A DNA stretch of 64,000 nucleotides from Casuarina equisetifolia (GCA_028551475.1 CM052361.1:11415501-11479500), one strand, 5' to 3'. Positions 35,469 through 46,100 are shown, counted from the stretch's first letter. The notes: generated from the sequence alone by a model not told the origin. A program made the numbers and translations.

Positions 35469-35929
35469 TGGTCGGTTAACAGGTGGGTTTTCTTCTTTGA
35501 CCCCCTACGGTGATCAAATCAAAGGATAAAAGATAAGCTTTTTTGAAAAAGCACCCTTTTTAATATTTAAATTTCAATATGTGTTTTGCGTCCAGCTTCC
35601 TTCTTTAAATATAACAAAAGTTATTCCTTAGAAGAGTACTAAAGCTACAAGTAACTTGTTGTAGGCTTAGTCTTAATGAGGATGGGACTGGTATTAATGG
35701 GGATGAGACAAAAGCCTATCCTATATGCTAGCAGTTCAAGATTGTAACAGAAAGATTCTTGCAGATATACTTGTCCATTGTATTGATGAAAAACATACGA
35801 GGTACTTCCATAACTTATATAGGGTTATCGAGTTGAATAAAATTTGGGAATAGATATGCCAAAATCTATGGAGACATATGCTAGGTACTTGGTTATTGAT
35901 TCCTCCAGACCACCAAATTTGAAATTTAA

Positions 35930-36880
35930 TCATATCATGCTGGTATCCACAGGATAGCTCCCTAGTACTCGCAAGAATGTAGCAAACTCCTTTAGGTGAC
36001 TGAGGGCATTCTGGGCACTTTGGTCAACCATTGATGCTTTAAAGTCCACATAGAAAAGATAGCAAAAGTATCTGTTTGGAAACCCATTGGTATTATTGCC
36101 ATCAGGTGATCCCAAGAGTTGCTTCCGCAAGGGACGAGTTTCGATCTTTGTAAGGTTGATTTGCCGCAAAGCAAAAACGGCAAGTGCCTGGAAAAGTTCA
36201 CCAGGACCCTCCTCTAGTGAGAAAACTAGACTTGTCTTAAACGGCTTATGTATGCTTGGAATAATAGGCTCCCTGGCAAGCATTAGGAAACGAGTAACAT
36301 TCTATAAATCATCCTGAATATCTTGAGCAAGTATATCCAACCCATATACCATTGCAGCCGTGGAGCTAGCCACTTCTCCTACATCTTTTAGTTTGTGGAG
36401 TGCAACATGCTTTGCAGCTCTGACAGTGTCATCAACTGCTTCTCTGACCAAGCCCAACCTTGTTAATGTGTGCTCACACTGAGCAAGAGCCTGGGGATGG
36501 CTAAAAACCCTTTTCAAGTTTTCAACTTAACACCATGATTAGCTAACAAGCAATGCCGAATTGCAAATTTGACTTCACCGACTATATGCAAACTGGTGGA
36601 GTAAAAGGTCATAATTTCTATGAATGCTCCCACCCAAAGAATTCTCAAGTGGTAAAACTGCTCTGTCCACAAGTCAGCTTTCAACAGCCTCAAAAGTGGT
36701 GTCGAATTGCTCGCAGGGCACCACTTCACACTTCGGGTACGCCTTCTGATACGCAACCCAAAGCCAGGACCCGAATCACTTACAAGACTCTGTAACTCAA
36801 GAGCCTGAGTGTTCCCATTGTGATATGTGATCGGACATCAAGGGATTGCACGTGACGTAGAGCGAAAGGGGACTCGTCGG
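35930..36880 (-). pseudogene. Arogenate dehydratase (prephenate dehydratase family) pseudogene
   Basis: Arogenate dehydratase converts arogenate to phenylalanine in plastids. Minus-strand pieces in order: a short N-terminal piece; VAYQ joined directly to KAYPKCEVVPCEQFD (about 12 residues of the GVPGAYSE region deleted); [70 protein letters not shown]; and the ACT domain ALAVFALRQINLTKIETRP ending LGSYPVDTSMI (TAA side at 35930). At least two frameshifts (near 36560 and 36520) and stops at 36302 and near 36690 destroy it. No introns are visible over about 290 codons. Some plant ADT genes are intronless, so retrocopy origin is possible but unproven. Confidence 0.9.
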
Positions 36881-37064
36881 AGGCTGCCATGGCTACCGAA
36901 GCTTGGTTGCGTAAGAACGGTTGATATAGGAGATTGTTCTTTTTTTTTTTAACTCACTCATACCGAGAGAAGGGGAGAGAGAGGACGGGGATTCACGCCC
37001 CTGACCGGATGGACTGGCCGATCAGGATATGGCCCAGTAGTGAGAAATCCTCCTAATATAGGTG

Positions 37065-37076
37065 TTTTTTTTTTTC
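37065..37076 (-). other. Candidate poly(A) relic of DAHP synthase retrocopy
   Basis: A 12-base T run on the plus strand (A on the minus strand) lies about 280 bp past the DAHP synthase stop, where a 3' UTR and poly(A) tail would end. A second T run at about 36934-36945 is an alternative. I found no matching target duplications. Confidence 0.35.
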
Positions 37077-38690
37077 AAACTCATGCAAATATTAATAAAT
37101 TAAGAAATTGTACAAGGCCACCCACCACCACCTTCCAAACGGGAAGGCACCAGTGCTTTAAATATGAAGTCATTACACATAAAATGAACATGTAAATATT
37201 ACTAAAGCAGCTTCTTTTTGGAGTCCACATTTTTCAGGATTTTGATAGTTAAACTTAAAAAGACACCATCTATTTGCCAGCATTAAAACAGACGGCGCCT
37301 GAGACACAAGGTTGGGTGGAATGACGCATACCATGTTTATTCATAAACTCATACGTCAGCATTGGCAATTGGGAGTAAATGACGAGGTGCTTTGACGCTT
37401 TTCTAGAGGGTCTAAAGAAAGCAGACGTTGTGTCTGGATCCTTCTCTTTCTAAGTCGCTCTGCAACGATGAAGGCCAGCTCGAGAGACTGAGAAGCATTG
37501 AGCCTTGGGTCACAGTGTGTGTGATAACGTGAGCTCAAATCATCAAAAGTCACCGTTCGGGACCCTCCAATGCACTCTGTCACATTCTGGCCGGTCATCT
37601 CGAGATGAACACCACCTGGGTGGCTCCCTTCTTGTTCATGCACATCGAAGAATGCTCGCACCTCAGCCAAAATTGCATCAAAGGGACGGGTTTTAAGTCC
37701 GCAAGGTGCCTTAATTGTGTTTCTGTGCATGGGGTTATAAACCCAGTTTACGATTTGCCCAGCCCCGCAGACAGCCCTAATCAAATGAGGAAGCTTAACC
37801 CTCATGTTCTCTACACCCATCCTTGCAATTATGGTAATTCTTCCAGGCTTGTTGTGGGGGTTCAGGATCTCAATGAGCTTAACCAAATCATTTGGCTCCA
37901 TTTTGTTACTCACCTTAACGCCTACGGGATTGGCAACTCCTCTAAGGAACTCTACGTGGGCACCATCCAGTTGCCGGGTACGCTCCCCAACCCAAAGCAT
38001 GTGGGTTGAGCAATCGTAATATAGCTCAGAGGTTGAATCCTTCCTGGTAAGCGATTGCTCATAAGGCAAATGCAAACACTCGTGAGAGGTCCAGAATTCC
38101 GTTGTTCTCATAGCAGGGTGGTCGACTGTAAGACCAGCGACAGCCATGAATCCCAAGGCCTCATCAACATGGTGAGCCAGTTCTTGGTACCTATCTCCCT
38201 GCTTACTATGCTCTGCGAAATCAAGATTCCATTCACTGATCCTCTGGATTGCAGCATACCCTCCGGTGGCAAAGGCCCTAAGAAGGTTAAGAGTCGCAGC
38301 AGATTGACAATAAGCCCTTATCAATCTCTGGGGGTCCGGAATCCTGGATTTCTCTGTGAAATCGTCACCATTAATGTTGTCCCCCTTGTAACTTGGCAAA
38401 TTCACTCCATTCCTCTCCTCGAATGGATCCGATCTTGGTTTCGCAAACTGACCCGCCATTCTCCCAACCCTGATGACAGGCATTTGACCATCGAACATGA
38501 GGACAACACCCATCTGAAGAAGCACCCTGAAGGTATCCCTTATGTTGTCCGCGTTGAACTCCTTGAAGCTCTCAGCGCAGTCCCCTCCCTAGAGGAGAAA
38601 CGCGTTGCCCATGGCGGCCTCAGCAAGCTTGTCCTCCAGGTGCCTAGCCTCACCAGCGAACACCAGCGACAGGAAGTCGTCGATGGTCTT

Positions 38691-38897
38691 TGATAAGAAG
38701 AACACGATGAATTGGAAAGAATGAATCTTGTATTATCATCTATGTTCAACGTTACAAGAAGCAAGCAAAACCAACTATGGAAGGTAAATATACAAGGACT
38801 TAGAACAACTACATTCTATTGTCCAAAGGTCCATAACGTGACCTGAATAATAGCATTACACAATGTACAAAGGTGTGCAGCATCCATTTTCTCAACA
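38691..38897 (-). repeat. 3' LTR of copia 2
   Basis: On the minus strand it begins TGTTGAGAAAATGG and ends CTTCTTATCA. Confidence 0.95.
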
Positions 38898-38904
38898 GGC
38901 CCCC

Positions 38905-39837
38905 TCAAGCTGGTGCACAGTATAAATCATACATGCCCAGCTTGCTAAGTAGAAAATGATGCTGTGAGATTCCTAAGGCCTTGGTCAAGATATTCGCAGG
39001 TTGATCTCGTGATGCAATGTGCTTTGTGCGTATAATACCTGCGACTACCTTCTCACGGATGAAATGACAATCCACCTCTATGCGTTTAGTTTTTTCATGG
39101 AAAACCGGATTGGCTGCAAGTTTGATGGCTGATTCATTGTCACAATGAAGTATAACAGGCGTTGAACAAGGTACTTGCAAATCTTTCAAGAGGCCTAAAA
39201 GCCAAATGATTTCACATGCTGTTGTGGCCATGGCACGGTACTCAGATTCAGTGGAGGATCTGGATACAAAGGGTTGTTTCTTACATTTCCAAGAAATCAA
39301 GGCGCTCCCCATCTTGACGCAGAAACCTATAGTGGATTTCCTCCCCATGGGGCATGATGCATAGTTAGAATCACAATAAGCCTGTAGAACAAGCTCACTA
39401 TCTGATCTAATCAACAATCCAAGTCCTGGCAAGCTCTTAACATATCGAATGACTCGTAAGGCTGCCTGATAATGTGATGATCTTGGATCATGCATGAACT
39501 GGCTAAGAATCTGTACCGCATAGCTGATGTCTGGCTTGGTCATGGTGAGATATATCAATCTACCTATGAGTCGTTGGTAGGTAGAAATATCTCGAAATGG
39601 TGGGTCAACTGTCAACTGAAGTGGATTGGCAAAGTCAATGCCAACATATTTGCGGTTTTGCTCTAAAGGTGTCATGGAGGGCTTATCGCCAGCTAGTCCA
39701 CACTCTGAAATGAGTTCAAGAGCATACTTTCTCTGGTTGAGTACAAATCCGGTCTTGTTCCGTGCTATCTCAATTCCAAGGAAGTATCTCACTGGTCCAA
39801 GGTCTCTAATGTAGAATTTGGAATCCAAATACTTCAT
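38905..39837 (-). CDS. RT end and RNase H of copia 2 (open, 310 codons)
   Basis: One open frame reads YLDSKFYIRDLGPVRYFLGI, TMTKPDISYAVQILSQFM, then RNase H with AYCDSNYASCPMGRKS (Asp), STESEYRAMA (Glu) and LHCDNESAIK (Asp), KRIEVDCHFIREK and DQPANILTKAL. All catalytic acids seem present. It joins the RT frame (39834-40418) by a one-base shift around 39837, inside an AAAA run. Confidence 0.9.
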   Translation of the reverse strand: MKYLDSKFYIRDLGPVRYFLGIEIARNKTGFVLNQRKYALELISECGLAGDKPSMTPLEQNRKYVGIDFANPLQLTVDPPFRDISTYQRLIGRLIYLTMTKPDISYAVQILSQFMHDPRSSHYQAALRVIRYVKSLPGLGLLIRSDSELVLQAYCDSNYASCPMGRKSTIGFCVKMGSALISWKCKKQPFVSRSSTESEYRAMATTACEIIWLLGLLKDLQVPCSTPVILHCDNESAIKLAANPVFHEKTKRIEVDCHFIREKVVAGIIRTKHIASRDQPANILTKALGISQHHFLLSKLGMYDLYCAPA

Positions 39838-40418
39838 GAATGTTTTGATAGAAGACTCGTCCCCCCTGTGATCAAAATATCATCAACATAAATGAACACA
39901 ATTAGAAGGCCTCTACTTGTCTGTCTGATGTATAAGGAGTGATCATGATGGGAATTCTGAAAACCATCTGCAACCAAAGCATTAGTGAATTTGAAGTACC
40001 AATTGCGAGATGCCTGCTTAAGTCCATAGAGTGACTTTCGCAGGTAGCAAACTAGAGAACCCTTGCGAAGCTGAATACCCTCAGGGATGGTCATGTAAAC
40101 TTCAGCATCTAAATCGCCTTGAAGAAAGGTATTGTGCACATCCATATAATGAATTTCCCAACTCTTGACTGCAGTAAGAGTGACCAAAATGCGAACAGTG
40201 ATCATTTTCCTAACAGGAGAAAAAGTTTCTTGATAATCAATACCCTCACGTTGGCTATATCCCTTAGCAATGAGGCAGGCTTTGTACTTCTCAATACTCC
40301 CATCAGCTTTATGCTTGATCTTGTAAACCCACTTGCAACCAATGGGTTTACGTCCTGCAGGAAGAGGAACTAAATCCCATGTACCGTTAGACTCTAGTGC
40401 ATGAATCTCATCAGCCAT
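39834..40418 (-). CDS. Reverse transcriptase of copia 2 (open, 194 codons)
   Basis: Begins with HALESNGTWDLVPLPAGRKP, then GCKWVYKIKHKADGSIEKYK, MDVHNTFLQGDLDAEVYM, KSLYGLKQASRNWYFKF and the catalytic YVDDILITGG. These are the canonical copia RT blocks and no catalytic residue is lost. Upstream of it, in frame, ILDPRWHAAMADEI-type linker sequence contains a few stops. Confidence 0.9.
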   Translation of the reverse strand: MADEIHALESNGTWDLVPLPAGRKPIGCKWVYKIKHKADGSIEKYKACLIAKGYSQREGIDYQETFSPVRKMITVRILVTLTAVKSWEIHYMDVHNTFLQGDLDAEVYMTIPEGIQLRKGSLVCYLRKSLYGLKQASRNWYFKFTNALVADGFQNSHHDHSLYIRQTSRGLLIVFIYVDDILITGGTSLLSKHS

Positions 40419-40869
40419 AGCAGCATGCCATCTGGGATCAAGGACTGCTTCACTATAAGAGGTAGGTTCGGTGGTGGAAGATATGGAAGCAATAAAATGA
40501 CAATGATGTGGGCTTAGGCGATGATATGAGAGGACATGGGATATAGGATGGGAAGTAGAAGGGACAAAGGAAGCTGGGAAAACATAGTCACTAGACCAAA
40601 TAGGAGGTCAATGGGATCAATCGGAACGTCGAGGTGGATGGGAAGTAATAGGGTCAGAGAGAGGGACCAATGGCAAATCAGTAAGAGGCAAAGTAGGAGG
40701 AGGGGAAGCTTTAGGTGATAGAGGGACTGGAGCAACATATGGGACTATGATGGATGATGGAGGACCCAATACCTCAACATCATGCACAATGCGGGTGGAT
40801 TCCAAAGGATCATCTAAGGGTGTGGAAGTGCAAGAGGAAGTGGCCTGAGCAAAAGGAAAGAAATCCTCA

Positions 40870-41790
40870 TGAAAGGCCACATCTCGACTAACAAAAAACT
40901 GCCCCCCTTGAAGGTCATAAAAGCGATATCCCTTTTAGGTATAAGGATAGCCTATGAAAATGCAAGTGATTGCACGTGCCTCAAACTTGTCACACTGAGT
41001 GAGATCAGTGGCGTAACACAAATAACCAAAGATGCGAAGATGGTCAAGGGAAGAAGATTTTCCAAAGAGCATCTCGAAAGGTGTTTTCCCGTGCAAAATG
41101 GGATTAGGTGTCCTATTAATCAAATAGGTCGCGGTGAGCACACATTCTCCCTAAAAATGGATAGGAATGGTTGCTTGAAATTTTAAGGCCCGTGCAACAT
41201 TAAAGATATGGCGATGTTTTTTCTCAACAACGCCATTCTGCTGTGGGGTATATGCGCAAGAACTCTCATGGACCACACCATGGGAAGAAAAAAATGTGGT
41301 GCAAGCAGAGGCAAAAAAATCTTGGGCATTATCAGTTCTAACACGCCGAATGGGAGTGTTAAATTGGGTTATGATGAGTGCAAAAAATTTTGAATGTGGG
41401 GTAAAGTTTCAGTTTTATTTTGCATCAAAAAAACCCAAGTCGCACGTAAAAAATCATCAACTATGGTAAGGCAATAACGTGCGCCTAAATGTGAGGGGAC
41501 TTTGTATGGCCCCCAAATATCCATATGGATTAAATCAAAAATGTGCTGAGTAGATGTGGTACTAGCACGAAAAGATAAGCGTGTCTACTTTGCTAAAGGA
41601 CAAACAGAACAAGATTTAATAGAATCAAATGATGATGGAGTTGCTAAACATGGTATGAGTTGCATCACCTTCAAGGAAGGATGTCCCAATCGTCGGTGTA
41701 AAACACTACAATTCATTACAGAAGATGGTTTACTAGATGAATTGTAAAGTACAAAAGGTACACCATGAGCATCATTAGCAAAATGGTGAT
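40870..41790 (-). pseudogene. Integrase of copia 2
   Basis: The minus strand gives DLIHMDIWGPYKVPSHLGAR (first Asp), [18 protein letters not shown] (second Asp), [17 protein letters not shown] (Glu), then [33 protein letters not shown] and FIGYPYT followed by a stop before KGYRFYD. The D,D-35-E residues are kept; a few stops and one or two shifts are the only damage. Confidence 0.85.
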
Positions 41791-42436
41791 GCCGACCACG
41801 TCTAGATACTAAGTAGTAAAGTCCATCGTGCATCCTACCCAGTCCCGTCACTGTCCCAGTCCATATGTCCTGAAAAAGGCAAAAATTAGGGTAAAAGATG
41901 ACTCGACAATGGTTGTCTCGGCAATATTTGGTAATGGATATTAAAATTGCATTAAAAGTCGATGAATAAAGTACGGTTTTAAGGATATGACTATTGGGTA
42001 AGTGCACTGAACCAATGTGAGTAACAAGAATTGTGTGGCCATTGGGTAAATGTACAATCCTAGATGCATGCTTACATGGCTTAGGAGATATCAAACAATC
42101 AAAGTTACCAGTAACATGATCACTAGCTCCTGAATCTATAATCCAATTCAACAAAGATTTTAGTTCTTGGGAAATACCTGGTCCTGATGAGGTAGAAAGG
42201 CCATTAAGGAGAGTAACAACCTTGTCATAATCATCAGCACTAAGTTCCAAAGTTTGCTTGTCGGTGGACACCACAGAGGCTACTTGATTGGTGGTCATTT
42301 GCTTGTCCACTTTCCCTTTCTTTTTTTTTCTTGTTGGAATTTCCCGGGAGCTGATAGCATTGTTCTTTACTATGTCCAATGGTTCCACACTGAGCATAAG
42401 GCACCAAAAAATAGCATTCAGAAATTTGGTGACCAT
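41585..42436 (-). CDS. Protease and GAG-pre-integrase of copia 2 (open, 283 codons)
   Basis: Contains WIIDSGASDHVTGNFD with the intact DSGA active site (42136-42125), then the pre-integrase LHRRLGHPSLKVMQ and CSVCPLAK (zinc ligands H, H, C, C), ending with a TAG where the family has Gln. It continues upstream in another frame into two zinc knuckles. Confidence 0.88.
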   Translation of the reverse strand: MVTKFLNAIFWCLMLSVEPLDIVKNNAISSREIPTRKKKKGKVDKQMTTNQVASVVSTDKQTLELSADDYDKVVTLLNGLSTSSGPGISQELKSLLNWIIDSGASDHVTGNFDCLISPKPCKHASRIVHLPNGHTILVTHIGSVHLPNSHILKTVLYSSTFNAILISITKYCRDNHCRVIFYPNFCLFQDIWTGTVTGLGRMHDGLYYLVSRRGRHHHFANDAHGVPFVLYNSSSKPSSVMNCSVLHRRLGHPSLKVMQLIPCLATPSSFDSIKSCSVCPLAK

Positions 42437-42455
42437 TGCGGCTACAATGGGTGCA
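42414..42455 (-). other. gag CCHC zinc knuckle of copia 2
   Basis: The minus-strand translation CTHCSRNGHQISEC is a perfect CX2CX4HX4C nucleic-acid-binding knuckle. A second CX2-like one (QCGTIGHSKEQC) follows. Confidence 0.9.
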
Positions 42456-42691
42456 AGTTAAATTCCGTCTAAGGGAAGAAGTAGAATTTTTGGGGCCGGT
42501 AGTAAAATTCTAGGGGTGCTGAACGGCATGCAGTTCACTGCCGTGACTAAACGACAAGTCGTTTAGTGAGTGGGGCGCTAGCCCGCTGAAAAGGGCACGG
42601 CCCAGCGCACCTAGGCTGCCCGCAGTGAGGTCCGCATGTGGCCCGCTGGCAAAATGGCCTAGCAAACCAGACCCATGTGCGGTTTGATCGA

Positions 42692-43606
42692 TCAGACTCA
42701 ACCCGCCCGCATGCGACCCACCCAGATGGTGGCCCGACCTGCCAGATGCTGACTCAACAGACCCGACGCAAGACCCGTCTTCCCCGATGGTCTCTGATGA
42801 GTAGAGAAGGCCATGGAATGGCCACGAATGCTGCCGGCCAAGATGCGGGTTGATTCCTCATCACGAACCTGCGTAATAGCATCTTCAAGGGTTGGTAATA
42901 GGCGATTGTTTTGGATTTGAGAGCTGAGTTGGGCATAGCTCTTATTCAATCCAAGGAGAAAATCCACAAGCCTTCCTTCATCTTGATATTCCTCAAATTC
43001 ATCAAGGCTAGAAATGAATGGATGCTAGATTGCAAGATATGTGGAGAGCTGATCCCATAGATGCTCCAAACACATCACATAATGGTCAACCGAGTCTGTC
43101 CCTTGAACACAGAGAGTAATGGCTTTCTTGACAGAAACGATCTCCTTACTGCCCACTTTGGAAAACTTCTTGTGCAATCGGGACTAAACATCCTTCGCGC
43201 TTGTTGCATACGTGAATCGCTTGTAGAGATCTGGGGAGAGAGACGTAAGGAGCCATGAAAGAACAACCCTATTACATCTCTCCCAATGTGGATAAAGGGG
43301 AGAAGTAGGGCTCGGATCTGGGAAAGAACCATCAAGGAGTCCGAATTTGTTCTTTCCCAGCAAGGCGTTCTTCATGTCTTTGCTCCAGGCTCTGAAATTA
43401 AGGGCTCCAGAAAGTTTCTTCGTGACAATGAGGATTCCCGTTCCATCGCTGGGATGGAGGTAAAGGGGGTCCCCTTGTTGTACGAGTGCGGTAGGATGGG
43501 GTTCTTTAGAGATGTGGGGAGGGGAGCGATGGCCTCGGCCTCGTGGTGGCGCACACCGATGAGCTCGGGTGGAGTGGCCACGGGCTTGTTCTTCGTCGCT
43601 GCTCAT
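42692..43606 (-). pseudogene. gag of copia 2
   Basis: Open from 43606 (MSSDEEQARGHSTRAHRCAP). NFRAWSKDMKNALLGKNKFG and VVLSWLLTSLSPDLYKRF are UBN2/gag-polypeptide blocks. A stop at 43184 interrupts; the frame resumes with RLHKKFSK, LVDFLLGLNKSYAQLSSQIQ and closes at 42698. Confidence 0.87.
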
Positions 43607-43910
43607 TGGAGGTAGGCGTGTATGGTGTTCGATGAAATGTTTGTGAGAGAACTAGGCAGAAAAGAGAGTAGAAACAGGGGAGCCTACAATCTGTTTGATG
43701 AAAAAATTCAAGGGAAATGGAAGAGAAGAAACGGTGGTGCTTGATTCAGGAATGATTCAAACATTAAGGAGGAAACGGTGATCAACCAAAACAAATCAAA
43801 AATGGATGATAACCGGTTTCAAAAAAAGGGAAAAATAATGGTGCGGAAGCAAATGAAAAATGGTGGGTATAACAGGTCAAGCAACAAGATCAAACCTAGC
43901 TTTGATACCA

Positions 43911-44117
43911 TGATAAGAAGAACATGATGAATTGGAAAGAATGAATCTTGTATTATCATCTATGTTCAACGTTACAAGAAGCAAGCAAAACCAACTATGG
44001 AAGGTAAATATACAAGGACTTAGAACAGCTATATTCTATTGTCCAAAGGTCCATAACGTGACCTGAATAATAGCATTACACAATGTACAAAGGTGTGCAG
44101 CATCCATTTTCTCAACA
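43911..44117 (-). repeat. 5' LTR of copia 2
   Basis: 207 bp, three mismatches to the 3' LTR. The primer site is next to its inner edge. Confidence 0.95.
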
Positions 44118-44491
44118 ATCTTCAGCACTGACTGCAGATCCTTCTGGTCCTGGTACTCCGGTATTTGTAGAGCCATTTTGGACTTCCAGCTCTCCACTGA
44201 CCATTTGGAAGGCGCGGCAGCAACGGACGTCGTAGCCTGCTTTGAGGAGGGTTCCACAGCATGAACGGCGAAGATACGAGTGACAGACTTGGCGCTCTGT
44301 GTCCTGGTAGTTGGAACGACCGAGAAAATGGGTTGGCGGTGGTGTGGGTGAGACAGACCCTGATTGTTTTTGTACAACGACTTTGATGACAAGTTTGGTG
44401 CTTTCAAAATCGCCATTACTTCCCAAAGTCTTATGCTTCTCTGGTTCTCCTGACTGTTCGAGAGAGAAAGAGAGAAAGGGAGTTCTTCAAA

Positions 44492-44548
44492 GGCTTCAAA
44501 TGTGGAGTAGGGTGAAAAGTCTATGCGCTACCACTGAGCTATGGATCC
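44492..44548 (-). other. tRNA-Cys-like sequence (tRNA pseudogene or SINE head)
   Basis: The minus strand from 44548 reads GGATCCATAGCTCAGTGGTA, nearly identical to the 5' half of plant tRNA-Cys. TAGCTCAGTGG is a perfect polymerase III A box, and ATTTGAAGCC near 44501 is a weak B box. The anticodon arm and 3' half are not tRNA-like, so it is not a functional tRNA gene. It lies about 80-130 bp upstream of the DAHP synthase ATG in the same orientation. Confidence 0.6.
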
Positions 44549-44559
44549 TTGATAAATAG

Positions 44560-44884
44560 AAGGAAATAATTTTATTTTTAAATATAATAACTCAAACACT
44601 TAAATTCACATTATTTACCTGCGCAAAATGAATAGGGTAGGTGATTGTAATTACTGAATGAAGGAAAATAATTATTGATCAAGATCTGCAACTCAAAGAT
44701 TAACTAAAGCAGGTAGTGGTAATAAAGTAGGTAACAATAGTAAATGAATGTGGGAAAATTATGATCGCGGTAAGTAATGGTAATTACTATTAAAGAAAAA
44801 AGATAGTACCCCATGGTCATCATCTCCCAAAGGCATGTTCATTAAAAGGATATCATACCAACACAACATGGTAGTATTTACAAT
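44560..44884. other. AT-rich spacer, no gene
   Basis: Nothing recognisable on either strand. It contains repeated aggtagtggtaat-like short words. Confidence 0.5.
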
Positions 44885-45030
44885 TTTTTTAAATAAAAGA
44901 AACATTTTAAAATAGTAGAAAAATGTATTTTATATTATTTATATTTTGTTATCATATTTTTTTTCTACGCAAGTCGTATTTTTCTCTAGAAATCTTTTTT
45001 AAGAATTTATTATTGATATATTAAATTTTC
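44885..45030 (+). repeat. Dispersed AT-rich repeat, copy 3
   Basis: Ordered match to 26150-26280 and 9560-9720. Followed by two TA microsatellite tracts (45035-45075). Confidence 0.7.
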
Positions 45031-45034
45031 ATCT

Positions 45035-45075
45035 ATATATATATATATATGGATTTAATATATATATATATTAAA
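45035..45075. repeat. (TA)n microsatellites
   Basis: Two runs of TA separated by ggattta, at the left edge of block D. Part of the tgtattttatattatttata motif is repeated just after. Confidence 0.9.
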
Positions 45076-45439
45076 TGTATTTTATATTATTTATATTTTG
45101 TTATCATTCCAAGTAACGAATCCCCAGGCCAAGGTGGGGTCCATCACAGGGGAGGTGCACGACTAGGAAGCTTGCAGAGAGAAGGGCCTATTCCTCCAAC
45201 GCCTTTAACATCTTCTGGGGATCTCGGCTTACAGTTCCGATGGCACACTGATGGATTCCGGCAGGACTTTGTCCTCTATGAAATGAAACTTCTCTTTCTA
45301 TCCATCATCTCTTCCGACTGTTAGTAATGGAAGACCACCGGGAGAAGCAAAACCTCTATTCGAGGGAGGATTCCACTCAGAAGTATTTTCTTACGCATTT
45401 TGTTAGTCAGAACCGTAACATATAGCCTTTTTTCTTCAC

Positions 45440-46100
45440 AGCCTTATGAGGTGTGGCAGAAGTTGGATATCTTTCTCTCATAGACTCACTTCTATCCTCT
45501 CCAATTGCTCTCCTTCTACAGTAAGCTCTCTCCTCATACTATTGTTGTTTATGGTGCTATTGCTCTGAAGTTTAGTAGTCGCATTTGATTGCGAGTGTTT
45601 CACTAGATCTTGTTATTCATGCCCTTAATTAGTGTTTTATGACTGTTATGTAAAAGAGTTTTAACTTTACCAGCCAGTTTGGTGGGCTTAGAAGGAAGTA
45701 TTGGTTTTCTTACACCACATCTGCATGCATGTGCTCTGATGCGCTCAATTTTTGGGGTGAGCGAAACTTTGATTATTGTTAACTCCGTTCAAAGTATTCA
45801 TTTCTTATTTTGCTGCTTGCAGAAAAACCTATCTTTGGTTTCATAACAGAAGCTCCCCCTAGAAGATGAAGCATCAGGTGCAAGGCATGTTAAGTAGAAT
45901 CAAGCCACTTTTTGTTGTTGTATTCTTGCATTTAACATTTGTTGTGCCTCTATAGTGCATCAAATGCTGCAAATCTTACCTACAAGAATATAACAGCTAG
46001 AAATGGCTTGAAATAAAGCCAAGATCACAAGTTTCTTACCCCATTAACCAACGAGGAACCAGCATAGGATATGCAAATAATAAATACATGTAACACTGAT
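45440..46100 (+). pseudogene. WAT1 remnant, copy D
   Basis: It has the same fused structure as copy C: leader, leader intron, first coding exon with a displaced ATG (45830-45930), a short joint, then last-exon sequence with ccattaaccaacgaggaacc at about 46040. No open frame survives. Confidence 0.82.

Larger units (their letters stand above)
38691..44117 (-). mobile_element. Ty1/copia element 2, full length, young
   Basis: Two 207-bp LTRs (38691-38897, 43911-44117) differ at only three positions. Minus-strand order: 5' LTR, primer site TGGTATCAAAGC (43910-43899), gag, zinc knuckles, protease, integrase, RT, RNase H, purine tract (GAGGGGGCC, about 38906-38898), 3' LTR. Flanks are GTCTT (38686-38690) and ATCTT (44118-44122), a 5-bp target duplication with one transition. 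It sits inside the DAHP synthase pseudogene. The coding region needs only a handful of stops and one-base shifts repaired, so it is nearly intact. Confidence 0.96.
37077..44416 (-). pseudogene. Intronless class II DAHP synthase pseudogene, split by copia 2
   Basis: DAHP synthase joins phosphoenolpyruvate and erythrose-4-phosphate, the first step of the plastid shikimate pathway. N-terminal part 44416-44118: a Ser/Lys-rich transit-peptide-like start (MAILKAPNLSSKSLYKNNQG), then KWSVESWKSKMALQIPEYQ. After the copia insertion, 38690-37356 continues in frame with [20 protein letters not shown]. Rejoined, the length is about 540 codons, as normal for the family. Gln before GGDCAESF is a TAG stop (38591-38589), and [14 protein letters not shown] departs from the usual WVxDPMHGNTIK. 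Metal-site residues Cys (GGDC), His (PMH), Glu (HLEMTG) and Asp (HCDPRLN) remain. Plant class II genes that I know have introns; none is seen here, so this is probably a processed copy. Confidence 0.92.

Noticed and set aside
36934..37076. A SINE between two T runs
   Set aside because: Two poly-T tracts bracket about 120 bp, but I found no A/B boxes or target duplications.
37605..38009. 134-codon plus-strand frame
   Set aside because: Also antisense to DAHP synthase.
38055..38693. 212-codon plus-strand frame
   Set aside because: Antisense of the DAHP synthase coding region; GC-rich codon structure produces mirror frames.
44525..44548. A functional tRNA-Cys gene
   Set aside because: Only the 5' half matches; no anticodon arm, T arm or closing acceptor stem.
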